DNA of 64,000 nucleotides from Saccharospirillum sp039982735 (lineage in GTDB: Bacteria; Pseudomonadota; Gammaproteobacteria; Pseudomonadales; Natronospirillaceae), in assembly GCF_039982735.1 (NCBI RefSeq), contig NZ_JBDWXV010000018.1:124001-188000 (forward strand), in the 5' to 3' direction. A program made the position numbers and the translations under genes. Below, piece by piece: positions 34,833 to 43,672 of this stretch; within the stretch, counting starts at the first letter, position 1; every line of letters starts with the position of its first letter. The notes under the pieces were generated by a model. That model saw nothing but the letters and a program-made list of their open reading frames with translations, did not search any database and was not told the origin of the DNA.

Positions 34833-37718
34833 CTAAATATAGCTTTCCATACTTGGACACGAGCAGAACAGATTGCGATCACCCCAGACGTCGTCAACCC
34901 GGTTTACGCTCGGCCAGTATTTGGCCTGGCTGACCCAGCGCCTTGGGAAGATGGCCGTTTCCCGGCTGTAGGGGCGCTCCCAGGTGCCGATCAGATCGGC
35001 CTGGGTATGAGGGGCGTTGACCAGCGGGTTATTGTCGGCCGGCCACTCACCCGAGGCTACAGAATCAATTTCCGCCCGAATGCAGACCATGGCATCGACG
35101 AACCGGTCGAGTTCGGCTTTGCTTTCGCTTTCTGTCGGTTCAACCATGAAGGTGCCCGGCACCGGAAAACTCATGGTTGGGGCGTGGAAACCGAAATCCA
35201 TCAGCCGTTTGGCAATATCGACCTCAGTGATGCCAGTGGCCGCCTTGAGCGGGCGCAAATCAAGGATGCATTCGTGGGCGACACGGTCATTGCGGCCGGT
35301 GTAGAGAATCGGGTAGTGCGGCTTCAACTGCTGCGCCAGGTAGTTGGCATTCAACAAGGCCACCTGAGTCGCCGTGCGCAAACCTTGCGCGCCCAGCATG
35401 CGAATGTACATCCAGGAAATGGGCAGAATGGAACTGCTGCCAAAGGGCGCCGCTGAGACTGCGCCCTCAGCGGCCAGACCGGTCGCATTGGCCATCACAC
35501 TGTGACCGGGTAGATAGTCCGCCAGGTGTGATCTCACGCCAATCGGCCCCATGCCCGGGCCACCGCCACCATGGGGAATCGCAAAGGTCTTGTGTAAATT
35601 CAGGTGAGCCACATCTGCACCGATGTCAGCCGGGCGGGTCACGCCGACCTGAGCGTTCAGGTTGGCACCGTCCATATACACCTGGCCACCGGCCGCATGC
35701 ACAGCATCGCACAGGGCCTTAACGCCTTCCTCATAAACGCCGTGGGTCGAAGGGTAGGTGATCATCAGGCAGCTGAGTTCATCGCCCGCAGCGGCGATCT
35801 TCTTCTGCAGATCCTCGGCGACCACATTGCCCGCCTCATCGGTCTTAACGACCACCACCGTCATGCCCATCATCTGTGCCGAGGCCGGATTGGTGCCGTG
35901 GGCTGACTGCGGAATCAGGCAGATGTGGCGACCTTCCTGCCCCTGGGCTTCCTGATAGCGACGGATCGCCAGCAATCCCGCGTATTCGCCCTGAGCGCCC
36001 GAGTTAGGCTGCATGCTGATCGCATCGAACCCGGTAATGGCGCGCAACATGGTATCCAGCTCCTCCAGCAGCACCCGGTAACCCTTGGTCTGGGCACGGG
36101 GCGCGAAGGGGTGAATGCGCGCAAATTCCGGCCAGGAGACCGGAATCATCTCTGCCGTCGCGTTCAGCTTCATGGTGCAGGAACCCAGCGAAATCATGCT
36201 GTGGGTCAGCGTCAGGTCGCGGTTCTCAAGCCGCTTCAGGTAGCGCAGCATCGCCGTTTCGCTGTGATGACTGTTGAACACCGGGTGGGTCAGGTAATCC
36301 GATTCGCGCTCCAGTGTCTCTGGCATAAAGGTGGTGCCATGTTCGGTGATCTGGGCGTCGATGTCGGCCACATTGAAATCGTGGTCACCCATCAATACAT
36401 CGAACAGGTCTTCCACATCTTCCCGGCTAGTGCATTCGTGCAAACTGACGCCCAGGGTGCCTGCCGCATCTTCGCGCAGGTTGATCTGCTTGGCAGCAGC
36501 CCGCTCCAGAATCAGTTCGCGGTTGCCCTGGGGGTCAATGGTCAGGGTGTCGAAAAAGTGGCTGTTAACGATGTGAATGCCTTTGGCTTCCAGCCCTTCG
36601 GCCAGAATGCCGGTCAGCCGGTGAATGCGCTGGGCGATGCGTTTCAGACCTTTGGGGCCATGGTAGACCGCATAAAACCCGGCCATGTTGGCCAGCAATA
36701 CCTGGGCGGTGCAGATGTTTGAATTAGCCTTTTCACGGCGAATATGCTGTTCACGTGTTTGCAGTGCCATGCGCAACGCTGGTTTGCCATGGGTGTCTTT
36801 GGAAACGCCGATCAGCCGGCCGGGAATGTTGCGTTTGAACTCATCGCGCGTGGCAAAAAAAGCGGCATGAGGGCCGCCATAACCGAGCGGCACACCAAAG
36901 CGCTGGGAGTTACCCAGCACAATGTCGGCCTGCATCTCGCCGGGTGATTTGAGCATCAGCAGGGCCATCAGGTCAGTCGCCACCACCGCCAGCGCGCCTT
37001 TGGCGTGCAGGGCCTCAATCACCGGCTCCGGATCGCGAATCTCGCCATTGGCACCCGGGTATTGCAGCAAGGCGGCGAACACCGGGTGCTCGGCTGCCTG
37101 CTCCAAGGGCCCGGTCATCACGTCGAAGCCCATGTAACGGGCGCGTGTTTTGATCACTGCCAGCGTCTGCGGCAATACGTTTTCATCGACATAGAAAACG
37201 TTGCCCGGCGCCTTGCGCAAACAGCGGTGCGCCATCGCCATGGCTTCCGCCGCTGCGGTGGCTTCATCGAGCAGTGAGGCATTGGCCAGAGGCATGCCGG
37301 TCAAATCACTGATGGTTTGCTGGTAGTTAATCAGTGCTTCCAGGCGGCCCTGGGCAATTTCCGGCTGGTAGGGTGTGTATGCGGTATACCAGCCCGGGTT
37401 CTCCAGCACGTTGCGGGCAATGACATTGGGCGTCAGAGTGTCGTGATAGCCAAGCCCAATGTAGCTTTTGAACACCTTGTTCTGGCGTGCCATGGCGTGC
37501 AGGTAATCGAGTGCATCCTGTTCGCTGGTGGCGCGTTCGATGTTCAGGTCCGAGTTCAGGCGAATGGCACCGGGCACAATCTGTTCAGTCAGGTGATCCA
37601 GGCTGTCGGCGTCGACAGCGTCAAGCATGGCCGCTTGCTCACCAAGGCCTGGGCCAATGTGGCGGCGAATGAATTCGTCGGTACTTTCCAGATCATCGAG
37701 GGAAAAGGGTGCGGTCAT
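34833..37718 (-). CDS. gcvP: Glycine dehydrogenase (decarboxylating), P-protein
   Basis: PLP enzyme of the glycine cleavage system that decarboxylates glycine and loads the aminomethyl group on GcvH lipoate. 961 residues, the full-length fused form. The PLP lysine is in HLNLHKTFAIPHGGGGPGMG near 705. N-terminal half shows FIRRHIGPG near 11. ATG 37718. It follows gcvH by 102 bp on the same strand and is followed by gcvR. gcvT, normally next to gcvH, is not present here. Confidence 0.97.
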   Translation of the reverse strand: MTAPFSLDDLESTDEFIRRHIGPGLGEQAAMLDAVDADSLDHLTEQIVPGAIRLNSDLNIERATSEQDALDYLHAMARQNKVFKSYIGLGYHDTLTPNVIARNVLENPGWYTAYTPYQPEIAQGRLEALINYQQTISDLTGMPLANASLLDEATAAAEAMAMAHRCLRKAPGNVFYVDENVLPQTLAVIKTRARYMGFDVMTGPLEQAAEHPVFAALLQYPGANGEIRDPEPVIEALHAKGALAVVATDLMALLMLKSPGEMQADIVLGNSQRFGVPLGYGGPHAAFFATRDEFKRNIPGRLIGVSKDTHGKPALRMALQTREQHIRREKANSNICTAQVLLANMAGFYAVYHGPKGLKRIAQRIHRLTGILAEGLEAKGIHIVNSHFFDTLTIDPQGNRELILERAAAKQINLREDAAGTLGVSLHECTSREDVEDLFDVLMGDHDFNVADIDAQITEHGTTFMPETLERESDYLTHPVFNSHHSETAMLRYLKRLENRDLTLTHSMISLGSCTMKLNATAEMIPVSWPEFARIHPFAPRAQTKGYRVLLEELDTMLRAITGFDAISMQPNSGAQGEYAGLLAIRRYQEAQGQEGRHICLIPQSAHGTNPASAQMMGMTVVVVKTDEAGNVVAEDLQKKIAAAGDELSCLMITYPSTHGVYEEGVKALCDAVHAAGGQVYMDGANLNAQVGVTRPADIGADVAHLNLHKTFAIPHGGGGPGMGPIGVRSHLADYLPGHSVMANATGLAAEGAVSAAPFGSSSILPISWMYIRMLGAQGLRTATQVALLNANYLAQQLKPHYPILYTGRNDRVAHECILDLRPLKAATGITEVDIAKRLMDFGFHAPTMSFPVPGTFMVEPTESESKAELDRFVDAMVCIRAEIDSVASGEWPADNNPLVNAPHTQADLIGTWERPYSRETAIFPRRWVSQAKYWPSVNRVDDVWGDRNLFCSCPSMESYI

Positions 37719-37820
37719 GGTGCTCGCTCTCGGTCCAGTAGGGCGGGATGGGGCGTGCCGGTTCCGGCAGGCACGCCCTGATACGGGGTCGTTAACGCGG
37801 CCCGCAGAGCCGCAGCAAGA

Positions 37821-38210
37821 TCAGTCTTCGGCGCATTGGTCCTGGTAGGACTCGGCGTCCATCAGATCTTTCAGCTCACCCGGGTCCTGCATTTTCACTT
37901 TGAAAAACCAGCCGTTCTCGTAAGGGTCTTCGTTGACCTGTTCCGGCGCATCTTCCAGCGATTCGTTCACCGCGATGACAGTGCCGGTCACCGGCGTATA
38001 GATGTCGGAGGCCGCTTTTACCGATTCAACCACTGCAACCGGGTCACCGGCAACGATTTCGGCGCCCACTTCCGGCACTTCCACAAAAACCACATCGCCC
38101 AGTTGTTGCTGGGCAAAATCGGATACGCCAATGGTAATGATATCGTCACCTTCGTCACGGACCCATTCGTGGGAGGCGGCATATTTCAAATCGGCTGGAA
38201 TAGTACTCAT
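37821..38210 (-). CDS. gcvH: Glycine cleavage system H protein
   Basis: Lipoyl carrier protein of 129 residues that shuttles the aminomethyl group between P- and T-proteins. The lipoylated lysine is in VVESVKAASDIYTPVTG near 66; EWVRDEGD near 15 is also typical. ATG 38210 has AAGGG 8 nt upstream; an upstream in-frame start at 38246 would add 12 unlikely residues. First gene of gcvH-gcvP. The minus-strand leader 38211-38402 was checked for a glycine riboswitch and shows none by eye. Confidence 0.96.
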   Translation of the reverse strand: MSTIPADLKYAASHEWVRDEGDDIITIGVSDFAQQQLGDVVFVEVPEVGAEIVAGDPVAVVESVKAASDIYTPVTGTVIAVNESLEDAPEQVNEDPYENGWFFKVKMQDPGELKDLMDAESYQDQCAED

Positions 38211-38402
38211 GGAATAACCCTTTGGTCTCGGATCGTCACGGATCATGGTTTACAGGCATGGGTAAAGCAGAGCAGGCAGTGACCTGACCCCGAGTTACCG
38301 GAATTGTTGCGTAATTTAGCAGCCTGAATGCGAAACAGCCACCGCTGGTTTTGCAGGCAGGGAGTCAAACTCTTTGGGATTTTGAATTGGCCACGGATGC
38401 AA

Positions 38403-38616
38403 GCGGCGGTTGCCGGGGATGCCCCTGTGGGGTAGTCCGCAGCAGGGACTAAAACGCCAGGAGCGTTTTAGCATGAGCTAAGCGAGCCCGAAGGGTGAAT
38501 CCCATGGATGGGATTCATATGCTGCGGTCTAGGCCCGAGACCGGGGTGCCGGACCAGACGTACCGCCATTGACGGATTTACGCCGACCCCACAGGGCCAT
38601 CCCCGGCGGCCGGCGC
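38403..38616 (+). repeat. Foldback element copy 5 (214 bp, enlarged)
   Basis: Folding strand is plus, antisense to gcvH. Arms 38403-38432 (begins GCGGCGGTTG, ends CCCTGTGGGG) and 38587-38616: 26 Watson-Crick, two G.T wobbles, two mismatches. The loop of hairpin A has been replaced by about 70 nt holding more hairpins: CTAAAACGC / GCGTTTTAG around 38450-38472, a CCCGAAGGG block at about 38488-38496, and TGAATCCCATGGATGGGATTCA (given here as its stem TGAATCCC / GGGATTCA) around 38497-38518. Hairpin B is also enlarged. Confidence 0.88.
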
Positions 38617-38639
38617 GTAAAATTGCCACCAAACCAGAA

Positions 38640-38879
38640 CTACTTGAGGGTCGGAGGAGTAGGTGCCTGGGGTGGGGTGCGCATTGCGGGCTTGTGGCTG
38701 ATGTAGATGCGCTCTGCCTTCATGATCCGGATCAGCAGCCAGGAGGATTCCAGCGCCGCCTCACTGGCCTCGGCCTTCAACTCGCGCAGGGTGCGGTCGT
38801 TGAGGTTTTCTTCACTGAAAGCGAACTCTATCAGTTCATCTTCGCTGATCAGATTCTTGCCAAGGATGATGGCGGCCAT
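38640..38879 (-). CDS. Small hypothetical protein
   Basis: A 79-residue acidic protein with a helical N-terminal two thirds (ISEDELIEFAFSEENLNDRT) and a proline-rich tail (PPQAPTPPTLK). No family recognised. ATG 38879 with GAG about 8 nt upstream. It lies 88 bp downstream of the cobalamin adenosyltransferase gene on the same strand and may share its transcript. Confidence 0.55.
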   Translation of the reverse strand: MAAIILGKNLISEDELIEFAFSEENLNDRTLRELKAEASEAALESSWLLIRIMKAERIYISHKPAMRTPPQAPTPPTLK

Positions 38880-38967
38880 GCTATACGCTCGGTTGGTCAG
38901 TGCTTGAAAGAGCTATCGGCGGATAATCGCCATTGTTTAGTGGTCTTCTGCCAATCTGTGAACTCTA

Positions 38968-39534
38968 TCAGGAATCCTTCTTACGATGACGCGATTGCCA
39001 CAGCACTTCCTGGGAGCCATCGGCCCGGGCAAGCTGCCGTGCCAGCACGAAAAACAGGTCTGACAGGCGGTTCAGGTACTGCTGGGCCAGCACATGGCCT
39101 TCTGCTTCCTGGCGGTTGAAGGCCACCAGCGTCCGTTCCGCCCGGCGGCAGGTGGCGCGGGCCAGGTGGCAGCGGCTGGCGGCTTCGTTGCCACCCGGCA
39201 GAATGAAGTTTTTCAGCGGCGGCAGGTGCTCGTTGATGCGGTCGATGTGGTCCTCCAGATCACTGATCAGCGCTGCGTCGAGCAGTTCATAGCCGGGCAT
39301 GGCCAGTTCACCGCCCAGGTCAAACAGGTCGTGTTGAATCTGGCTGAGCATCGGGTATTCACTGTGCTGGTCTCCCAGGCAGACCATCAGAAAGCCGACC
39401 AGGCTGTTCAGTTCATCGATGTCACCCATAGAGGCAATGCGACCGCTGTCTTTGGGCACACGCCCATCCATGCCGAGGCCAGTGTCGCCGGCGTCGCCGG
39501 TGCGGGTGTAAATCTTGGAAAGTCGGTTACCCAT
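38968..39534 (-). CDS. PduO-type ATP:cob(I)alamin adenosyltransferase
   Basis: Transfers adenosyl from ATP to Co(I) corrinoid to form coenzyme B12. The 188-residue product has the PduO N-terminal ATP motif KIYTRTGDAGDTGLG and the later RRAERTLVAF and NRLSDLFFVLAR segments around 130-165, all conserved. No B12-dependent enzyme is adjacent. AAGGA lies 11 nt before ATG 39534. Confidence 0.92.
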   Translation of the reverse strand: MGNRLSKIYTRTGDAGDTGLGMDGRVPKDSGRIASMGDIDELNSLVGFLMVCLGDQHSEYPMLSQIQHDLFDLGGELAMPGYELLDAALISDLEDHIDRINEHLPPLKNFILPGGNEAASRCHLARATCRRAERTLVAFNRQEAEGHVLAQQYLNRLSDLFFVLARQLARADGSQEVLWQSRHRKKDS

Positions 39535-39569
39535 GGTGGTGTCGGTCCTTGCGGTTGGTATTGGTTTAA

Positions 39570-39589
39570 GCTCGCTGACGTTAGCGAGC
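39570..39589 (-). other. Hairpin between kinase and adenosyltransferase genes
   Basis: Perfect stem GCTCGCT / AGCGAGC with a six-base loop, just after the kinase stop codon (minus strand). Only a short T stretch follows, so it is at best a weak terminator or processing site. Confidence 0.4.
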
Positions 39590-39593
39590 CTCT

Positions 39594-41324
39594 TTAAAGG
39601 GGTGGCTGGTCTGCATCGGTATCGGCAGCCGGGCCAGGAACGTCATCGGCTGTTATTACCTGTTCAAGCGTTTGTTTGACCAGCGGATCGGTCAGCGGAA
39701 GCGACAGAATGAACCGGGCGCCCTGGCCCACGGTCGATTCGACCTGCAACCGGCCGTGGTGATGGGTGGTGATGATAAAGAAACTCACCGACAAACCAAG
39801 GCCCGTGCCCACACCCACATCCTTGGTGGTGAAAAACGGTTCAAAAATGCGTTTTCGGGTAGGTTCATCCATGCCGATGCCGTTGTCGGCCACTTCGATC
39901 ACGCAATGATCGTCCTGCACGTATTGCCGTATCTGGATGATGCCCTCATCAATGTCATTCAAGGTGTCGAACCGCTCGCGGATCGCCTGGGCGGCGTTCT
40001 TCATCAGGTTCAGCAACACCTGTTCGAGTTCGGTCATCACGCAGGGCACTTCAACCTCGGGCGATCGAAAATCCTGATCGACGAACAGATGCTGTTTGCG
40101 ATACCCGGATTTCAGATTGAAGTCGTTCAGGGCAATGTTGATGGCCTGGTCGAGTAATTGGCCGATGGGGTAGGGCTGCAGCAAACGGTCGCTGTCGCGG
40201 CTGAACTGAAGCATGTTGGTGACGATGCGTGACGCCCGCAAGCCAGATTCGGAAATGTTGGTCAGGAACTTGGGTACATCCCGTGTGGCGAGGTATTGCT
40301 GCATCAGTTCCAGGTTCAGCCCCAGGCTGGACGCCAGTTCACGGTTGCGTTTGAGGGCCGGGTCGAGCCGTCGTTCAATGTTCTGTGCATTCTGAACAAT
40401 GGCTCCCAGCGGGTTATTGATTTCATGGGCCATGCCTGCGGCCAAGCCCCCAACCGACATCATTTTTTCGGTTTGTACCATCACTTCTTCAAGCTTGAAC
40501 TGCTCGGTTACGTCATCCAGCCGAATCACCGCCCCCTGAGAATCGGTCTGTTGCAGCGGGTAAACCACCAGGTCGACGCGGATGGGTTGCTCGGCTGTTT
40601 GCAGTTCAAGATTGTGCCGGCTTTGCACTTTGTGCCGGGTCAGCGCCAGCAGAATCAGATCCTGATGCTGGCCCAGAAACGGGAAGGCCTCCTGCAGCGA
40701 AAGCCCAATGGCCTGCTCCGGGCGGGTGCCACTGATCAGCGCCGCCTCGGTATTCCACTGGGTGACGATCAGCTTCTCGTCCACGGCGATCAGCGCTGAC
40801 GGCATGGAATTGATGATGGCGTTCAGGTAATTCTGAAACTCGGTCAGCCGGCGTTCAACCCGGTGGCGTACCTGCACCTCGAACTCCAGCTTGTGCATGG
40901 CCTTCTGCGCCGCCTCGGCCATGGCTTCCGACTCTTGTCCGGCCAGGGTGGCCCGGTCACGTTCTGCCTTCAGATCGGCCTCGCGTCGCGCCATTTGATC
41001 GAGCATGGCATTGAACGCGTCAACCACCTTGCCCAGTTCATCCTGGTGGTGTTTTTTTGCCCGCAGCGTCACATTGGAGGTCGCCGTTACCTGGTTCGAC
41101 ACCAGCATCAACTGGTTCAATGGGTTGAGAAAATGCCGGCGGAAAATCTGCAGCAACACGGCCGAACCCAGAATGGAAATCACCACAATCAGGCACATCA
41201 CCACCAGCGGATGCAGGTGCTGGCCCGAGAAAAAGACAAAGCCAATGCTCAGACTGCTGACAACGGTGATCCCGAGTAACCACCAGAGAATACGCCCCAG
41301 CAGGGTCGGTGATGCATAGGCCAT
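39594..41324 (-). CDS. Sensor histidine kinase (HAMP-PAS-HisKA-HATPase)
   Basis: A 576-residue membrane sensor kinase. Two membrane helices lie in the first 60 residues with almost no periplasmic part between them, then HAMP (about 62-115), coiled coil (115-160), PAS (about 165-275), HisKA with the phospho-accepting histidine in GMAHEINNPLGA near 300, and HATPase_c (N box NLMKNAAQAI near 435, G boxes DNGIGM and GTGLGLSVSFF near 500-520). The small periplasmic loop suggests sensing in the membrane or cytoplasm. The protein with a receiver and GGDEF-like domain two genes upstream could be its partner. AAGGAG precedes ATG 41324. Confidence 0.9.
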   Translation of the reverse strand: MAYASPTLLGRILWWLLGITVVSSLSIGFVFFSGQHLHPLVVMCLIVVISILGSAVLLQIFRRHFLNPLNQLMLVSNQVTATSNVTLRAKKHHQDELGKVVDAFNAMLDQMARREADLKAERDRATLAGQESEAMAEAAQKAMHKLEFEVQVRHRVERRLTEFQNYLNAIINSMPSALIAVDEKLIVTQWNTEAALISGTRPEQAIGLSLQEAFPFLGQHQDLILLALTRHKVQSRHNLELQTAEQPIRVDLVVYPLQQTDSQGAVIRLDDVTEQFKLEEVMVQTEKMMSVGGLAAGMAHEINNPLGAIVQNAQNIERRLDPALKRNRELASSLGLNLELMQQYLATRDVPKFLTNISESGLRASRIVTNMLQFSRDSDRLLQPYPIGQLLDQAINIALNDFNLKSGYRKQHLFVDQDFRSPEVEVPCVMTELEQVLLNLMKNAAQAIRERFDTLNDIDEGIIQIRQYVQDDHCVIEVADNGIGMDEPTRKRIFEPFFTTKDVGVGTGLGLSVSFFIITTHHHGRLQVESTVGQGARFILSLPLTDPLVKQTLEQVITADDVPGPAADTDADQPPL

Positions 41325-41370
41325 GCAGGCTCCTTGGTATGCGGTTAAGGCGCTGTCGGTTACGCGCTCG

Positions 41371-42258
41371 TCAGCGAATCAGCGGGTGCAGGCGAATCAC
41401 CGCCTGGTACCAGTATTGCAAACGTGGCGCCGCCAGGCCATGCCGATCGGCGGCACAGAGCAAAGGGCCCAGAATCGAATCGACCTCGGTTTCCCGCCCG
41501 GCCTCGATGTCTGTCAGCATCGACGACCGGTTGCGCCCCGTCGCTTTGGCCACCATCACCACCCGTTCGGCAAGATCCGATGGCAATTGAACGTCACTGG
41601 CCCGCGCAATCTGTTGAATTTCAGCGCACAACAGCTCTACTTCACCGACCCATTCCAGCTCGGCCAGGGCGCCGTTCAGGCACTGTTGCACCGCCGTAAT
41701 CGGGTTTATCACGGCATTGATCGCCAGTTTACGCCAAAGCACCGCCGTAATATCAGTCTCCCAGTGCAATTCCAGCGGGCCCGCCTGATTCACCAGTTTG
41801 CGCCCCCACTGTTCGGTCTCATCAGTAACGGGATACTGCGCCGGGTTTCCAATCCGGGTTTCCCCAACCCCGGTGTGCCGAACCCGCTGACCAAACCGGC
41901 CCGCGCCTTCTGTCGTCGACGCCCACAGTACCCGTCCCGGCAGCTGTTGGCTGAGCCAGGCCTGTAGGCCCAGGCCATTGCACAGAATCAGCCAGGGAAT
42001 ATCAGAAAGTCTTGGAATGAGGGGCAAAGTAGCGCGTTCAACCTGAGTGGCCTTGCAACACACCAGTACGGCATCGATACCATCGAGCGAGTCGGTCAGT
42101 GACCACCGTAGCGGATGAGTTTCTCCGTCGGATTCAACGTAGCCAGGCAACGACAAGCCCGAACGGTGGGCATACACCTTAATGGTTGCGTGTTTTTGCA
42201 GTGACCAGGCCATCAGGCTGCCGATGGCGCCGGGGCCAATCAGAAGGATGGTTGCCAT
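41371..42258 (-). CDS. panE: 2-dehydropantoate 2-reductase family protein
   Basis: NADPH-dependent ketopantoate reductase of pantothenate synthesis. The 295-residue product starts with the dinucleotide motif MATILLIGPGAIGSLMAWSL, has the catalytic lysine region LWRKLAINAVINPITAVQQC near 178-197, and the acidic ESDILGP-like segment (EVDSILGPLLCAA near 262). It lies 46 bp upstream of the kinase gene on the same strand. Close paralogues of unknown substrate exist, so the exact function is probable only. Confidence 0.82.
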   Translation of the reverse strand: MATILLIGPGAIGSLMAWSLQKHATIKVYAHRSGLSLPGYVESDGETHPLRWSLTDSLDGIDAVLVCCKATQVERATLPLIPRLSDIPWLILCNGLGLQAWLSQQLPGRVLWASTTEGAGRFGQRVRHTGVGETRIGNPAQYPVTDETEQWGRKLVNQAGPLELHWETDITAVLWRKLAINAVINPITAVQQCLNGALAELEWVGEVELLCAEIQQIARASDVQLPSDLAERVVMVAKATGRNRSSMLTDIEAGRETEVDSILGPLLCAADRHGLAAPRLQYWYQAVIRLHPLIR

Positions 42259-42399
42259 ATCGTCGTGTCCCTACCGGGTGAGCGCATATGGTAACGCTAG
42301 CGCACCTCCCAAGGCGACATTGGTGGACCTAACGCTGGTTTCAAAATTGACTGAGGTACCCGCAGCGGACGATAGCCACCAAAAGAGGCCTGGCCAGAG

Positions 42400-43425
42400 T
42401 CAGGCGCTTTGTCCGTTTTGCCACACATGCATGGCATGGCGCTGTTCTACGGGAATCTTCTGTAACCGCACCAGCGCCTGCTCCAGCATCCATTCTGCCG
42501 AGGCGGGCAGGGGCTGGGAGGCATCGGCCAGGTCGAGCTGAATGCAGCCCGTCAGTGACACAAAGCCGGACGTTGTCGAATAGGCGCGGGTGAACAAGGC
42601 ATCGTACAGGCGTCGAATCAGTTTCTGCGTCGCCACATTGCCGCCCGTGGAATGCAACAGCACGCCAATGATGTTCTCGCCAAGCCGGGCTGTGTCATCG
42701 AGTGGACGGGTGTGTTCAGTAAGGCGGCTGCAGGCCTCGCGAATCAGCTCATTGCGTAAGGCCCGGCCGCCCTGGGTGGCCAGTTCACCGAGATTATCGA
42801 TCCGGCACAGAATCAGCCCCATTTGTCCGGTACGCCCTTTAATGTGAACCAGCGTCCGGTCCAGTTGATGGCGCAGGTGCTGCGAATTGCCAAGCCCGGT
42901 TGTAGCATCGAGCCGGTTCATGCGGGTCACCGCCCGGAACTGGTCTTTCAACTGACGCTCACGGGAGATCAGTGAGTTATGCAGGCGCGACAACCGCTGA
43001 CCGGCATGAACCCGGGCCAGTAACTGGGTTTTCAGGTGGGTTTTGCCAATGAAATCATCGACGCCCTTGGCAAAAGCTTCTTGCAGGGCTTCGTCGTTCT
43101 CCTTGGCGGTCAGCAACATCACATAGGTGAAGCAGCCTCGTCGCCGGTCCAGTTCGCGAACCAGCTGAGTCAGTTCCAGGCCATCCATGCCCGGCATCAA
43201 CCAGTCGGCCAGCATCAGCTCGGCCGGGCGCTGTTTCAGCGCGTCCAGTGCATCAATGGCGTTGTCGGCAATGCGAATGTCGCGAAACCCGGCATTGACC
43301 AGCATGCGCTGGATGATCGCGCTGCTGAACTTGGTGTCGTCGACGATCATGATAGCGGTATCATGCGTCCCACTGGGGGGCAGCCCCGGGTGCTCCGGGC
43401 CTTTGGGTGTGTCTGACATGTCCAT
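42400..43425 (-). CDS. Response regulator with degenerate GGDEF domain
   Basis: A 341-residue protein with an N-terminal receiver (about 22-145; acidic pocket IMIVDD, phospho-acceptor aspartate in LMLADWLMPGMDG near 74, lysine in IGKTH near 126), then a GGDEF-fold domain (about 170-320) starting RLDATTGLGN. Where GGDEF should be it reads RLGENIIGVLL, and the metal-binding DxD/FK region is CRIDNLGEL, so diguanylate cyclase activity is unlikely. It probably signals by protein contact. A second ATG six bases downstream (43419) is better spaced from AAGGA. Divergent from the DUF294 gene. Confidence 0.85.
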   Translation of the reverse strand: MDMSDTPKGPEHPGLPPSGTHDTAIMIVDDTKFSSAIIQRMLVNAGFRDIRIADNAIDALDALKQRPAELMLADWLMPGMDGLELTQLVRELDRRRGCFTYVMLLTAKENDEALQEAFAKGVDDFIGKTHLKTQLLARVHAGQRLSRLHNSLISRERQLKDQFRAVTRMNRLDATTGLGNSQHLRHQLDRTLVHIKGRTGQMGLILCRIDNLGELATQGGRALRNELIREACSRLTEHTRPLDDTARLGENIIGVLLHSTGGNVATQKLIRRLYDALFTRAYSTTSGFVSLTGCIQLDLADASQPLPASAEWMLEQALVRLQKIPVEQRHAMHVWQNGQSA

Positions 43426-43672
43426 ATATCCTTGTTGTCATCGCGCATACTGCGCACGATCCGACTGCTGCAGCCTCCGCCGTATTAAAGTGGGCGGCCA
43501 CGTCCTTTATAAGAAGCCTTTACAAAAAGGTTACAACCTTAATGCCAGCAGTATAAAGGTCGGCGTTGAGGTTGGACAACCATTGTTTGAGTCGGCACCA
43601 TTCGTTATCAGAACAGACCCAACCCGGCTAAGATGCCAGAGGTCTTGAAAAACGCCATATCAGGAGGTGAGG

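Noticed and set aside
38211..38402. Glycine riboswitch upstream of gcvH
   Set aside because: The typical tandem aptamer motifs are not visible on the minus strand.
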